Positions 23,684 to 35,851 of a stretch of 64,000 nt of DNA are shown one piece after another. The DNA comes from Luscinia megarhynchos (taxonomy: Eukaryota; Chordata; Aves; Passeriformes; Turdidae). The notes under the pieces are model-generated. The model ran no database searches and was not told the DNA's origin. It saw only the letters and a list, made by a program, of their open reading frames with translations. Numbering within the stretch: the stretch's first letter is position 1; every line of letters starts with the position of its first letter. Position numbers and translations under genes: made by a program. The stretch spans positions 11,306,002-11,370,001 of the forward strand of contig CM067570.1 of assembly GCA_034336665.1 (NCBI GenBank), in the 5' to 3' direction.

Positions 23684-26600
23684 GAAGAGGTCTGTGATTT
23701 TATTCCAGATTACATAGTTGGAAGTATCAAAGCACTGGTAATGTAGTTCAGTATTTTGAGATGCCTGGATAATTGGCTGTTTTGCCAAGTCCAAACAGAG
23801 GTCTTTAGACAGTCGGGTCTTTGCCATGGCTAAAAATCATCTGCCTTCTGTTGCTGAAGGCAAAGTCTGGGATCAGCAGCACAGCTGAGAGCACCACATT
23901 TCCCCCAGAGATATGGGAGAGGAAAAGGTGGTACATGGAGCTGGAGCTGAGTCACACCTTGTTGTGAGTGCAAATGCAGGAGATTGGCAAAGCACAGACC
24001 TCAGCAGCAGGTCAAAATTAATGTAACCCTAGGCTACAGACTAGATGGCTCTGGGTTGGGATTCATGATTAGTTTGCATTTTTTAACTTTGTCCTGTTTT
24101 TATACTGTTTGTAGTACAACAGTCTGTTCAATGCTGTTGATTTAATGGGGTGATGTGAAGAGTCAAGCCTGCTTCAGTCACAACTGGGAACATTTAGGGG
24201 GGTTAACATGTAAATGCCTTTCACTTACTTTTGGAGCATTAGAACGTAATTGAAGTTGTGGATGATATTAAATCTTATTGATTTTTATCAGTCTTTGTTT
24301 GGAGTTATTTAGAAAAGAAACATCTTTCTGTTGCCAATTAGTTAATATTAACTCATTTGTTCCAGTGTAGTTACTCACCCATAACTAAGGAGAGATGCTG
24401 CTTGCTGACCCAATGCCACTGATATGACATTGCTTCAGATTCATGCCAGGATAATGAGGATAACTTCTTCTTACTGAGTATTTTAAAAAAGAAGTCACTT
24501 ATTACCTTGGAAATCAGCAGCAGAGTGAAAAATCATAGGATAGCTAATTCCTTGCATCTGTTTCTGGCACAAAGTCTAGACTAAACTGATGTATGTTTTC
24601 TATGTGTAAGGAAAGGATCCCATGCCATATCTTAGATATGTAATTTCTGTATTTTATAGAAGGTCCATAAGCATAATTGGGATGCTTATTGTACGTTATT
24701 GTACATTATTTGTTGTAACCCTCTAAAAGAGGGGGAAGAAGAATAAATCAGTTACCCACTGCCTGTAGATAATTTTTATTATCTTGCTGAGGTGCTTTTA
24801 GATTTGCCTCTGACAATTATATATTTTAACTGTACTCTGATGATGGTATGATCCGTGTAGGTTTCTGCAAAAAGAAAAGCACGAAATGATCATATTCTTG
24901 AAGATTGTTACCTGGGCTATGCTGGAAGCTACCAAGTGCTGCAACTGGGCAGTTATTGATGTTTCATAATATATGTTTATGTGCTTTTTCTGTTTCCTAA
25001 CACATTGCATATGTTTAGTACCTAGGAGAAGCAGTCTAAACTACTTCTAATCTTCTTCTTCAGTCTAATTCTATTGAATCCTTATAAAAATCACAGTGCT
25101 TTTTCATCTTCTTAGCACTCCTCATTGCTGAATCCACTTCCTTCTTTGAAACCAAGTCCATAATTGCTTGTTCCTGTCTGGATCAGACTGTAAAGCCTTC
25201 AGGAATGGGAGTTTGCCTGACTAGGTAGTGGTAAACCTCCATCCCCTCCAGCTTAGATTATACAGGCTTTGAGTAACCTCCTGTAGATGGCAAAAATTGG
25301 CTCAAAAGCACAGCCACATGCCTCGTAAGCCAAAAGCAAAACCTTGTTCTTCTGCTTAATAAACTTCTCTGGCACTCTGCGTGTTTCACAATGGAGTACA
25401 AAGCCTCTAAACTTTCAGTGGGGTTTGCCTGCACTGCCTCATCCTCTACAGCCTTCTGCAGAGACACTGTAACTAGCAGTCATGGCAAAGTACTCCAGCT
25501 AAAGCTCCTGTGGGAAGCTCTCACCCAGGTGCCACAGGTGCTGCTTTGCTGAGATCCCTGCGTGTTACACTGGTGCCCTGTGTAGCCTGTGAACCTGGCA
25601 TGTTCTGCCTTTGGGGAGTCAAGACATTTTTCTTTCCTTATCTGCCAGTACTTTGTGTCTCTTTAAAGCAGAAATGAAACTATCAAAACTGGTAAGCTGG
25701 TTGCTGCAGCTGTCAGGCAGCAAGCAACATGTTAGTGCATGGAGTGTAATAGTTTAGCAGAAGAAATTGAGTGGAAGAGATGGAGTCTAAGTTCTGGCTG
25801 TCTTAAGTGAACAGGATCCTGTGGCTGCAGTGCACTGTGAGCCAGGTAAACTAGTGGGAATTGTAATCCAAAGTTTATCCAGCAAATTCTGTAGAACTTT
25901 GATTAATCATTGCACATTAATTAATGTGCTTTTCTATTGAAAGGCAAGAATCTGTGACAGGTCACTGTGTTGATCACACTAATACTGCACATCAGCATAT
26001 CCTCTCCCACTGAAATTGGGATGCAATTCCCATGCATGTTCCTGGGACTGCCTGACCTGTCACTTTGAAGTTGACTCCCTGGTAACATGAAGGAAGACAT
26101 TGCTAGAGGTGAACAGCTTTCTGTGTGCTGCACCTCACTGGCTTTGTGCATGTGAATATGGCTCCTTCCCTAAAGCAATCTGCATGGAGGTGTAAAAACT
26201 TCTCTTTTGTGAGCCTCACTAGAAAGGTCATCACAGGTGCCTTTCAAGGAACCCACCAGCACACAGAGCTTATGTTATGCCAGCAAAAGTCAGGCTGAAT
26301 CTAGTTGTCAGTGTATAGAGCATAAGGTAAGCCTTTGGGAAGGAGAAAAACTTGCTGCTTTAAGGCCAAGAGCTATCTCTTAGATCTGCATTCCAGGGCT
26401 TCCTGCCCTGTGTTGAGTGATGTCAAACTATCCAGTTCAAGCCATGGTTTGCTCTAAGCTTTTACTGGGAGGTAAAAATCATGTTTGTGACATACCTTAC
26501 ACACAGCTTAGTGTCTGTGCTTTTAAAGAACTGCAGGCTCTCTGTAGTCTTGCACATCTTGCTTCAGAGCCACCCTTTTGAACCTGCTGCCATCATCATT

Positions 26601-29600
26601 TGATGGCTTTTCTGCTTTTCTTTTGTATCTCTGAAATTCCTAAGAATAATTATATTAGGTCAGACAAAAATCTTGCTTCACTTGATACTCTACCTGACTG
26701 ACTAGCAAGAAGCAAGCATACAGTGATGCTTCCCTGTGGATATTCCTCCCCCTTCCAGCTGTCTTAAAGCCTTTCTATGTGAATGGTTCTGCTTGCCTCC
26801 CTTTTCTTTGATTAACTTGTCTAACTTCTAACCCTCTTGTGACAGCAGGCTCGCCAGACTGAGCATGTAGCAAACAGCACCCTTTCATTTTTTTGGGCTT
26901 AAAGAATAGATTATATAGACACAACTTATTGAGGTGTCACTGCTAGTATGAGCCCTTTCCTGACACCTCCCAATGTGTATCTGTTGATCTTGCCTTCAAA
27001 GCTGGGACAAAGACCTGTTCCTTGATCTTCTTCATTCATTTCTGCCGCTCCTTTTAAGGTTGTTTCACTCTGCTGGTCAGGTTAAAGCCTTGATTAAAAA
27101 AGATACTTGATTTTGTGATATTGTAAGGTATGTACAATTTGCAAGGCACAAGCATTGTGCCTCATGGCAAAATGTCTTTGCTGAACTCTATTGCAATTGC
27201 ATGTTCTTGTTGCCAACTGACCTGGCAGGTTGCATCTTTTGATAATTCACTTCCCTCTGTTGGGAAATGCTGCTGATTTCTCTGGCAGTGCCAGGTGAGC
27301 AGAACTGAGCTGGTTGGGTAAATACTGAGAGCCCCCGTGGGATGCAGAGTCTGTCTGGGTGGCTGAATGTTTTGTTTTGCCAAAGCCAGGAGGAAGGACA
27401 GGGCTGGTACTTGCATTGCAAAATGGTGGCATTTGGCTTCCTTTGCCAGCAGGGATGAATTTTTCTCTCTGGCTCACCATCAGCTGGTATTCCCCTATCC
27501 CTTCCTACACCCTGTCACCTGGCAGTGCTTCCCAGGGGCCAGGAGCTGGTTACCTGCAGAGGCTCTCATCCAAACAAGCATGTGAGCACATGCTGGAATC
27601 CTGCTGATGTCAGTGAGACTTGAGCATGTTATTAAAGCTAATCTCACACACAGGGGTTTTGCTGAAGTGTGGCTGAGAGGCAGGCATTGTCTGCCAGATG
27701 TGCTCGTGGGAGGCTTGGAAGTGTCCCCAGTGTTGTCACATTTACAAGCTCCTGCCAGGCTGGACATGGGTAATGCATCCTCCTGTGTTTGGGGACAGGC
27801 ACTGCAGGGACAGGGGATGACAGGAAGCCAGCCACTGCCTAAATGTGCCACATCTTTGCTAGAGCTGGGCAGCAGTGCTGAAAGCAGGACTGTCAGGGAC
27901 ATAAATAATTTCTGTACCTTTACAACTTTCCTTGATTCTCACCTTCTGATGGGCAAAATGTGTGTGACCTTTGTTGCTGTTGAACCCTCACTTATTTTGT
28001 GAAAAATTATTACTGTATTTTAATGCTCCTTGTGCTTGGAATTGATTAATAGGTCTTTTGTCTCATGCACTTGCTTCATACCTTCAACTTAATATGCATA
28101 GTAAACTGTGCAAACAGGATATGGAACTGAAACCTAGCTAGAATATTCATTAAATTTTTCACCTATTGCTTTTTTTGTAAATGGTAGTGTGTTTGAGATC
28201 AGAGTCTAGCCATAAGTTTATACTAAAATATCTTTTTTTTTTATCAAATAGGAAAGGATACCAAGAGGATGGAAGATTTAATTTTTTTACTGTTTTATGA
28301 TATACGTGCAAGCTTTTTTTCTGAGAGCTTCTGAAAACATTTCCCAACAGTGTTTGGCATCTGCAGAACAAAATCCCAAAGTGGCATGTGCTCAAATAGT
28401 AATATTTGGAGTTTTTTAGCTAGTGGCTTGCCAGTGAATAGTTAAATTGATGGTAAACTATCAGGGCCCTCTGTAAGTTCGTGCTTTCCATCATTGTGGA
28501 AAGCAGACGTCAGAAGCTGCAGTGCCAGGAAGTGGATTCCTTTAGAGACCTTCTGGGAGCCCCTGACTTAATCCACTCCAGCAATTCCACTCTGTGCTAT
28601 CAAAGCCTGGCATTAGATTTCCCTTAAGTACTTGGGTGTTTATTTTCTTTCCCAACAAAATCAGCAGTGCTGGCTTCTGAGCTAGTACTAACTTATGTGG
28701 AAAAATATTAACTTTCATGCTTTTCATGTGTGAAATTGAAGAGAAATTAGCAAAGAAATAGCTGGAAGAGGGAAGACTTGCTGTAAGTGGGAAAGCAAGC
28801 ATTCTGTTCTGCATTGCTGCTCATTCATAGATCTTTCAGGAAGAATTTTTTTTAATTGACCACATTGCAGATTGCCATTCATTTTGGAATATGTTTTAAT
28901 GTTGTCATTAAATGCTGAGAAAGGCCTGAAGTAAATGGAGCACTTGGACAGCTAAATAGAGCACTGGTACAGAAGCAGTCCAAAATCTCAGGTTGATTCA
29001 CCATCCTGTCCATATCTTGCCTGCATGTAATATTTGTGCTATGTGAAGTGTCTGAGATCACATTCACTGTTGGATCTGCCTTAGAGAATGCCAAAAGCCA
29101 AGTGGAGGAGTGCTGCTTCCTGGGGATACAAGTGTCTTGTGCCATTCCTGTTTCAGGGAGGTAGCTGTCAGCCTGAGTGGAAGATAAATGTTGGCAGTAT
29201 GGCTATGATGTGATGACTGTGGTGAAGCTGACCCTGCAGGTGGAGATGATCCCTTCTGGTCACTATTAATTGCTGTTATCCTAAAAGTCAATTAAACCTT
29301 GTGTTTTGTAGTCCATGGACTAAGATAAGCTTCCAGCTACTCATTTTTCATGCATTATCCACAGCAGCTGCTTAAAAATAATGAAAGCTCACCTTCTTTT
29401 GAGGCTTTGATAGAGCTACATATATCCATAGGCTGTCTTACTCAAATAGAAATCCCTGAGTTTGAGGCCATCACAATGTGTGGGAGAGGAGAACAAGGGA
29501 ATTCAGCAGCCATGGCTTCAGTCTAAGTGACAGGAGACCTGTGGTTTGATTTATTTGCTGTGTTGCCTAGGACAGATATCCTACTGCTGGTTTCAAAGTG

Positions 29601-30892
29601 TTAACTTCAGACAACTCCAGGAACTTCAGTTTAGGGAGGAGGCAGAGAAGTGGTGCTGGGCAGCTGAGCCTCCCACACAACCAGGAAAGAGGGGTAATTT
29701 AATGTTCCTGGGCTCAGTTAGGGACTGCCTGGGACTAGAAGATGCCAAACATGAGGATTTGTGAATGCTTCTTTCTTCTTGAAGTTGGATTTAAGTCTGC
29801 CCATGGGGCCATCTCTGTCTGCTCAGGATTTACCCTCCCTTTAAAGTAAGCCCTGAGAAGAGGGGAGTGAGAGAGGATGGGGAAAAGCATCCTCCATCTT
29901 TTGTGTTGTAACAAGAACATGAGGAGTAAAGAGTGTGTTATTTGTGGCAGGAAGAGTACAGCCAAGAGGAAGCTTCATTTTGTTGCCTGGCAATTAGCAC
30001 AGACACTTGAAAAAAAGAAAACCTGCCTTCCCATCCTGTTCTTTTTTATCCAATTACTGCAGAATGTAAAATTAATAAATTCTCTTGGGAGGAGAGACTA
30101 GATTTGGGTCTTTCTTCTTTGAACGAGCTGTCCTACCTGCTGGGGAAAAGTGAAAGTTGTGAATCTGCTTTCTCCTAGGGTAGAGTTGAATTTGGCATCC
30201 TCCTTGCTTTGTGTGACTGCTTTACAGTGTGGGCTTGTTGCAAAGGGTGGGTGCTGCTGCTGTTTCCACTCGTTCTTCCTCCCATTTTGTATGGTGATCC
30301 CAGTGCTGCTTTGATGGGTTAGGTGTGCTGAGAGCAGAGCTGCCTGGCTGGGGACACCCTAAAGCCCATTTGTGTCTGTGTCCTGGATTTGACTGCAGCA
30401 TAGCTCAGCTGGGAAGGGGCAGGCACAGCTGCCATGGGTGTCTCAGCATGGGCACAGGGCACTCAGCACTGGGTGCACACTGAATCTGCACCAGGGCCAT
30501 TGGTGTAATGGTTAAGGAGATACATTTTGTGTAAATCTTAGCTGGTGGCTTTGGGTTCTTTGACAGTGGCTGGAGAGATGTCATCCTCTTGCTCCTTCTG
30601 GGATGGGAGTGCCTGTCTGTCGTGGGTGACAGATCATTTTTTCAAACTAGCCACAACTCTGACACAGTTACATTAGGCAGGAAGGACTTCTTGTCACTGG
30701 CTGGAACAAAGATGTCACTGGAGACAGAGGATCTGAAGCCTCACAGTCAGTTGCCCGTCGAGAGAGTCTCCTGTGGATCTGTTAATGAGCATCCCCAAGC
30801 ATTTCCTGGCAGTCACTCCAAGCACACACCAGTGGTGTTGGCTGTCAAGTGTGACCTCATTAACATAAGGGCTTGCTCTACTTTCATTTCAG
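20790..30892 (+). other. CLASP1: CLASP1 intron, longest complete intron in the window
   Basis: This 10.1 kb intron has donor GTGAGT and acceptor TTTCAG at 30892. It carries a T27 run at 23652-23678 followed by a reversed poly(A) signal (a possible minus-strand retroposed tail), an 18-bp perfect palindrome at 25912-25929, and a tRNA A-box-like string at 30501-30511 without a B box. No confident gene was seen. Confidence 0.82.
23652..23678 (+). repeat. Poly(T) run, 27 bases
   Basis: There are 27 uninterrupted T. On the minus strand an AATAAA (plus-strand 23699-23704) lies 20 bases upstream of the resulting A run. That is the layout of a retroposed mRNA or SINE tail; a plain mononucleotide repeat is the alternative. 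Confidence 0.9.
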
Positions 30893-31099
30893 GTCGTCAG
30901 AGCTGCTGAAGAAGCTGCTTCCACCCTGGCGAGTTCCATCCACCCTGAGCAGTGCATCAAGGTGCTTTGCCCCATTATTCAGACTGCAGATTATCCAATT
31001 AACTTAGCTGCCATCAAAATGCAAACGAAAGTCATCGAGAGGATTTCCAAGGACTCGTTGCATCAGCTCCTACCTGATATCATTCCTGGGTTGCTACAG
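30893..31099 (+). CDS. CLASP1: CLASP1 exon: C-terminal HEAT domain
   Basis: This 207-nt exon (69 codons, phase 0 to 0) encodes VVRAAEEAASTLASSIHPEQ, CIKVLCPIIQTADYPINLAA and IKMQTKVIERISKDSLHQLL, ending DIIPGLLQ. It continues the HEAT-repeat helices, including the invariant CPIIQTADYPINLAAIKMQ block. Its Pro-Glu (CCT GAG, near 30944) has the normal length, unlike the two Pro-Glu sites with an extra C elsewhere in the window. The acceptor is TTTCAG at 30892 and the donor is GTACAG at 31100. Confidence 0.97.
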
Positions 31100-33200
31100 G
31101 TACAGAATCCCATGTCACTGCTCCTGAGCACAAGCCACCATTAGTTTGTGAGATCTGTGCCCGAAGGGAGGGAGAATGATGGATCCTCCGGGGCCAGATT
31201 TTGGTAAATTAAGCCATTTAATTTTTGGTAAAATACAATTTTTATGTGTGAGTTTTTGATCCTTTCAGCGTTACAGAAATGAAAACTCAGGTTCTTACAT
31301 GGATGTTCCACAACTGGATGCCTTTTTCTGACTCCCAAATAAGCCAGTAGCAGCCATGCAATAAATTTGAGGGTAGGAGTTAGCCACATTTACACTGTCT
31401 CTATATATCTTGTAGTCCTCTTTAATTCAGCAGAGCTGTTCTGTGCCTTGATGGTACTTTGCACTTGAATTTGAATTCCAGCAGGCAATTGCCCCTTTCC
31501 TCTTTTCTCTCTGAAATTAGGACCAAACTACTTGCTGACTTCATTCAGCCTCTTTCATAATCCTCTCAGGCTGGGTGGGGAGCTGTGTTTTTGCCAGTGC
31601 TGAGGCTTGGTTGTACACTGTGGATTTAGCTTTGAGCACTGGCTGTAGCAGTGTTGTCTTTTGGTCCCCTGCACAAGCAGCTGGCAGTGCTGGGATGGGG
31701 CTGGAAACAAGAAGGAAATGCATGAAGTAGCAGTGAGGGAGGAGAGAAAATGTGTGTGTTTACTGGGGAGAGACTGTGACAGGAGCAGAGCAGAGTGAAA
31801 GGGGGAGATGTGTTTGGGTGGGTAAGACTTCCATGGAGAACTGGGATAAAGAGGCCTCCTCATTGTGAGCATGAAATGTTGGAAGGACTAGAGCAAAGTC
31901 AGAAATTCCCCTTATGCATTCTGGCATTCATCCCAACTTTGTAGTGTAGGCTCTTGCAATTCTTAAATCTCAGCTTCTGGGAATTGGACAATTCTGTATT
32001 CATCTAAACTTTTGTTGTAAAATGGTTTTAGCCATCATTGTTGGAGACAACAATCTGAACAGAGAAACTTTGATGCACTGGAAAAATCTGAGAGCAGCTT
32101 GCCTTTAAAAAGGCAGTTTTTTCTTCATTAATTACTTTAAATCGTTTTTGTTTCAGAGGCTAGTTTGCCTGAAATATTTCCTTACCTCAAAAACTCAGTT
32201 ATCTAAGGAATTTACTTCTCACATTTGGGAAGTATTTTGGGATCCTGGCTGAAGAACTGTGTAGGAGAACTACCTCTGTGCTTGTTCACCAGGCTGAGGG
32301 TCCTGGCAGAGTGGTGAGGAGGTGAGGAGTGCCAGCAGCAGAGTGAGCACGAGTGTGCGGCTCAACAGCCCGGAGCAGGCTCTCCATGAACAGATGGGGA
32401 CTCCATGGAAGAGCAGGGCTTGGCAGGGCAGAGTTGTGGTGCTTGCCCTGGTCCTGATGAGGAGGCTCTGAGGTCTCCTGCTTTCCCAGCTCAGTTTTGT
32501 GGGATTGCAGACTGTCATTTTGGCCCTGCAGCTGGAGCAGCCCCAGCTGTGCTGCATCCCTCCTCTGGCTTTCCCGGCAGAGGTCACCCTGCATCTGGAG
32601 GAGCCAGCACCCTGCAGGCTGCAGTGATGTCTGCCTTTCTCAGGGGGGGATAGGATGGGATGGGATGGGATGGCTGCTGGGTGATGCATCTCTGCATCAG
32701 TTTGGACTGGTGTCCATAGCTGCTGAGTGACCTGCTGGCTAGCCTGAGCTCTGCCCAAGCTGCCAGAGATCAGCACGTGTACAAGGGTCCTTCATGTTCT
32801 TTCCTGTGGTATTTCCTACTTGATAAGGTAAGCTGCCCTCCAAGGAGTCCTGACTGTTCAGGATAGTTCATGGTCATCTGAACTGGACACAGAAGTGTAT
32901 CTGATAGAGTCCCAAGCTCGTGTTAGAAAACTGTGTGTTGTTATGTAATGCTATAAATAACTAGGTATTAATAGCTTACAATATGACAGTAATAAGTAAT
33001 AACAGAAGGAACAGATAGGGAGATTGCATTCTCTTGCTGTTGAGTATTCAGGTTGCAAACTGTTATGTTAAGCAGAGGTTTTTCTATTGATCTCTTAGGT
33101 CAGCCATGTTTGGAAAATGTACATCAGCTCTGTAGTGTATTGCCCAGGAAGGGTGTTGGGGAGTGCTGTTTGTCTTCTGACCTTCTCCTCTCATTCCCAG
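31100..33200 (+). other. CLASP1: CLASP1 intron
   Basis: This is a 2.1 kb intron with donor GTACAG and acceptor TCCCAG at 33200. A short GGGAT-type tandem lies at 32649-32673 within a GC-richer patch (about 32270-32750). The 168-codon minus-strand ORF in that patch matches nothing I recognise and is taken as chance. Confidence 0.82.
32649..32673 (+). repeat. (GGGAT)n-like short tandem repeat
   Basis: About four to five imperfect copies of a five-base GGGAT/ATGGG unit lie inside a CLASP1 intron. Confidence 0.75.
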
Positions 33201-33317
33201 GGTTATGATAACACGGAGAGCAGTGTCCGAAAAGCCAGTGTATTTTGCCTGGTGGCTATTTATTCAGTAATTGGAGAAGAACTGAAACCTCATCTCGCAC
33301 AACTCACAGGAAGCAAG
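33201..33317 (+). CDS. CLASP1: CLASP1 exon: last HEAT helices
   Basis: This 117-nt exon (39 codons, phase 0 to 0) encodes GYDNTESSVRKASVFCLVAI, then YSVIGEELKPHLAQLTGSK. It completes the C-terminal domain. SSVRKASVFCLVA and LKPHLAQLTGSK are strongly conserved in CLASP and related Orbit/MAST proteins. Its termini are compatible with its neighbours in phase 0. The acceptor is TCCCAG at 33200 and the donor is GTACAA at 33318. Confidence 0.97.
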
Positions 33318-35050
33318 GTACAAGAGTGATGTGTCTCTGGTGTTTTGGTAGTGCAAACCATTCTGCTGGCTATTACTAGCCAGCAAGACCAGTGGCTTCA
33401 GTGTAGCTCTGGGTCAAGTTCCCAGAACTGGATTAAATCCTGTCTCACCCTGACAAATGCCACTGAAGCAGCACTGCACTTGCTCAGCAGTGTGAGCCTT
33501 TGAAATCTCATAGAATATTTTAAGTGTGTTAGAAGATTGGTTTCATGATACATTTGATCTTGAGTAACTGCAGGCTGCCTCTGAGCATGCCCTTCTCCAG
33601 CCACGTTTGTCTTGCTCCTTTGGCATTATATCCAGAGGTGATTGTACAGTGAGCTGGCTCAGCTGGCTGCTCTGGCTGAAAACCAGGTCTGCAGTACAAA
33701 TTAAATAGCTTTTAGTCTGCTCTGTGGCCACACAGGCATCCTTGTGCAGAGTGGTGGGAATGCATGGGGATGGTGGGAGAGCAGGTCCTCTCAGCAGCAA
33801 GTTGTGATTTGAGCTGGTAGAAATGCAGGTAAAGCTTCACTCTTAATAGCAGGGCACATGTCTTCCTTTCCTTCTGAGACAACAGCAAGCTCAAATGACC
33901 CTTCAAAGGACTTTGTACCATGGGGTCAGACTAGTTGCAAAACTCAAATTCTGACCTGATGCTTCAAGTGAAACCAAGCCCTTGATTCAACTCTGTCCTT
34001 CAGACAAGAATTTTATGTTAGTGTTTGATTGCATTTCAGAGCTGCACAACAAGCCACTGCAAATTTTTTTCTGTTGTTTTAAGTCTTCATACCCAAGATT
34101 TCTATGCAAGAAATTTTAAGATGAATTCTGCAGGTTCTTTTTTCTGAAACTGCTCTGTGCATGCAAATAGCTACTTAGTTCAGAGGGCTTCATTCTGTCA
34201 TTTTGAAGTCATAATTTCTTTCATGGGTAAGGAAGTGTGGTATAGGCCAAAACAAAGACTAAAGACACTTGTCTTGCCACTAAACAAATTACAATTGTGC
34301 CTCCAAAGTGCTCTGCAAAGAGACAGCTATGTGTGCTGAGGTTTACCTCTTTATATTTGGGATGTTAGGAAATCTCCCTATAAAATGTTGTAGAGGCTTT
34401 ATTATTCCAGTGTCCTCAGTGCCACAAACATAGTCCACCACATCACTTACTATAAACATGTAAGTAATTCTTCTGGGTTTATGCAGACTGCCTGCCTGTT
34501 TAAAGTTAAACATAAACATGAGTCATTACAGGATCTGGAGTTAAAGTGGCAAGGAGGAAAAAGAAAGCAAATACATGCAAGGGAAGTATATAGTCATAAC
34601 AATTGCAGTTGCACTAGATGTACCATGTTAGTGAAGATATGTCATAGAAAAACACTTAAAAAACAGGGAAAGTTTGGGGTGTTTCCTGGGAGGGGGACTC
34701 ATGGCTCTTGGATCACCAGTGTGCCTGCAGCCCTGCAGACCTCTGTGGGAATCCTGCTTGACCTGACCTGGCTGCAAGGCTTGAGGTCTATGAACTGATG
34801 GCTGCTGAAGTGAAATGCAAGAGGCTTTTCTAAATCCCATTAAGTCAGCCTATAACTTCAGTGGGACTGGGCATAGTCTCTTGTCTCTTCTGAAATATGG
34901 TCAGTTTTCTTGCTGTTCCTCCAGAGTGCCCAGTGTCAGCTCACCCCAAAATGAGCTCACCACAGAATGTGAGTCTTTACATTGGCAGGTGGCTTTTCCC
35001 CACCTGTGTTTTTCTGGCATCTTCTCCTGATGTTTCTTTCTTTCTTTCAG
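33318..35050 (+). other. CLASP1: CLASP1 last intron
   Basis: This 1.7 kb intron has donor GTACAA and acceptor TTTCTTTCAG at 35050. No feature was recognised inside. Confidence 0.85.
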
Positions 35051-35137
35051 ATGAAGCTACTAAACTTGTATATAAAGAGGGCACAGACCACCAACAGCAA
35101 CAGCAGCTCCTCTTCAGATGTTTCAACGCACAGTTAA
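35051..35137 (+). CDS. CLASP1: CLASP1 terminal coding exon
   Basis: The exon encodes the final 28 residues, MKLLNLYIKRAQTTNS followed by an Asn/Ser-rich stretch and DVSTHS, and then TAA at 35135-35137. It starts directly after a strong pyrimidine-rich acceptor in phase 0. The Asn/Ser-rich ending separates CLASP1 from CLASP2, whose tail is Gly/Ala/Asp-rich after the shared MKLLNLYIKRAQT. The conserved LYIKRAQ helix finishes the C-terminal domain, and the Ser-rich tail is probably disordered. The same exon continues into the 3' UTR. Confidence 0.97.
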   Translation: MKLLNLYIKRAQTTNSNSSSSSDVSTHS

Positions 35138-35738
35138 TGGAGATCTGTGGACATATGTGTAGACTTAGAAGCAATCAACGGTGCCTCTCAGAGACCTTTC
35201 TGCTCCTCTTCACTGGCACGCTCCATCAGCTTAAGGAGGCCATGCAGATATTTATTGCAATCAGTATTTTAGTCCCTTAAAAGCTTTTATGTAGAATCTT
35301 ACTGGTATTGAATGTAAAGGAAGCAAGGTCTGTGTCGCAGTCTTCATCAAAAGTGAACATCAGAAAGCCATACTTAAACATATTTGTATAGCCTGCTGAA
35401 ATCTCAGAAATATGTTTAGGTTACCATTCTAACACCGAGTCCAAGAACCTGGACACAGGTAAAACTCAAACAAATCTTGTTGGTTTAGTTCATACCCAGT
35501 TTTGGTTTCTGTGTGCTAGTTACCTGCCCTCTCCCCTCACCCATTCTGGCTGGGTCCTTCTCTTCTTTCAAGTCTTGTGTTCCTGTTTTGTACTCCCTGT
35601 CACAGCTCACCTAACTTGCAGGGCTCTCCATGGGGAGATCTTTGCAGGTGTGGCTGTGATTCCAGCCTCAGATGCTTTAATACTGAGAGATACCAAGTGA
35701 GTAATGAAAATGTAGGTTCTTTTTAAACATCTGAGTTT

Positions 35739-35746
35739 TGTACATA
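35739..35746 (+). promoter_or_regulatory. CLASP1: Pumilio-type motif TGTACATA in 3' UTR
   Basis: The site is an exact match to the TGTANATA Pumilio recognition element on the sense strand of the CLASP1 3' UTR. Function is inferred from the motif only. Confidence 0.45.
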
Positions 35747-35843
35747 GTTCTGACAGACCCCAGATGGGCTGATCTCTCTGTAACTGCTCTCCAGCCAGTT
35801 GTGCTGTCCATAAAAGCTGAACTCTTGCTCTTTTCATTGACTT

Positions 35844-35851
35844 TGTAAATA
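35844..35851 (+). promoter_or_regulatory. CLASP1: Pumilio-type motif TGTAAATA in 3' UTR
   Basis: The site is an exact TGTANATA match, about 105 bases after the first one in the same UTR. Confidence 0.45.

Noticed and set aside
30501..30511. tRNA A-box-like string TGGTGTAATGG
   Set aside because: No matching B box (GGTTCNANNCC) at the right distance and no cloverleaf pairing; not a tRNA gene.
32270..32776. 168-codon minus-strand ORF inside a CLASP1 intron
   Set aside because: GC-rich patch, no recognisable motif, no splice structure or poly(A) signal supporting a gene.
1..35050. RNU4ATAC, the minor-spliceosome RNA gene found within human CLASP1
   Set aside because: In human it sits in a 5' intron; its characteristic sequence was not seen here, as expected for a 3' segment.
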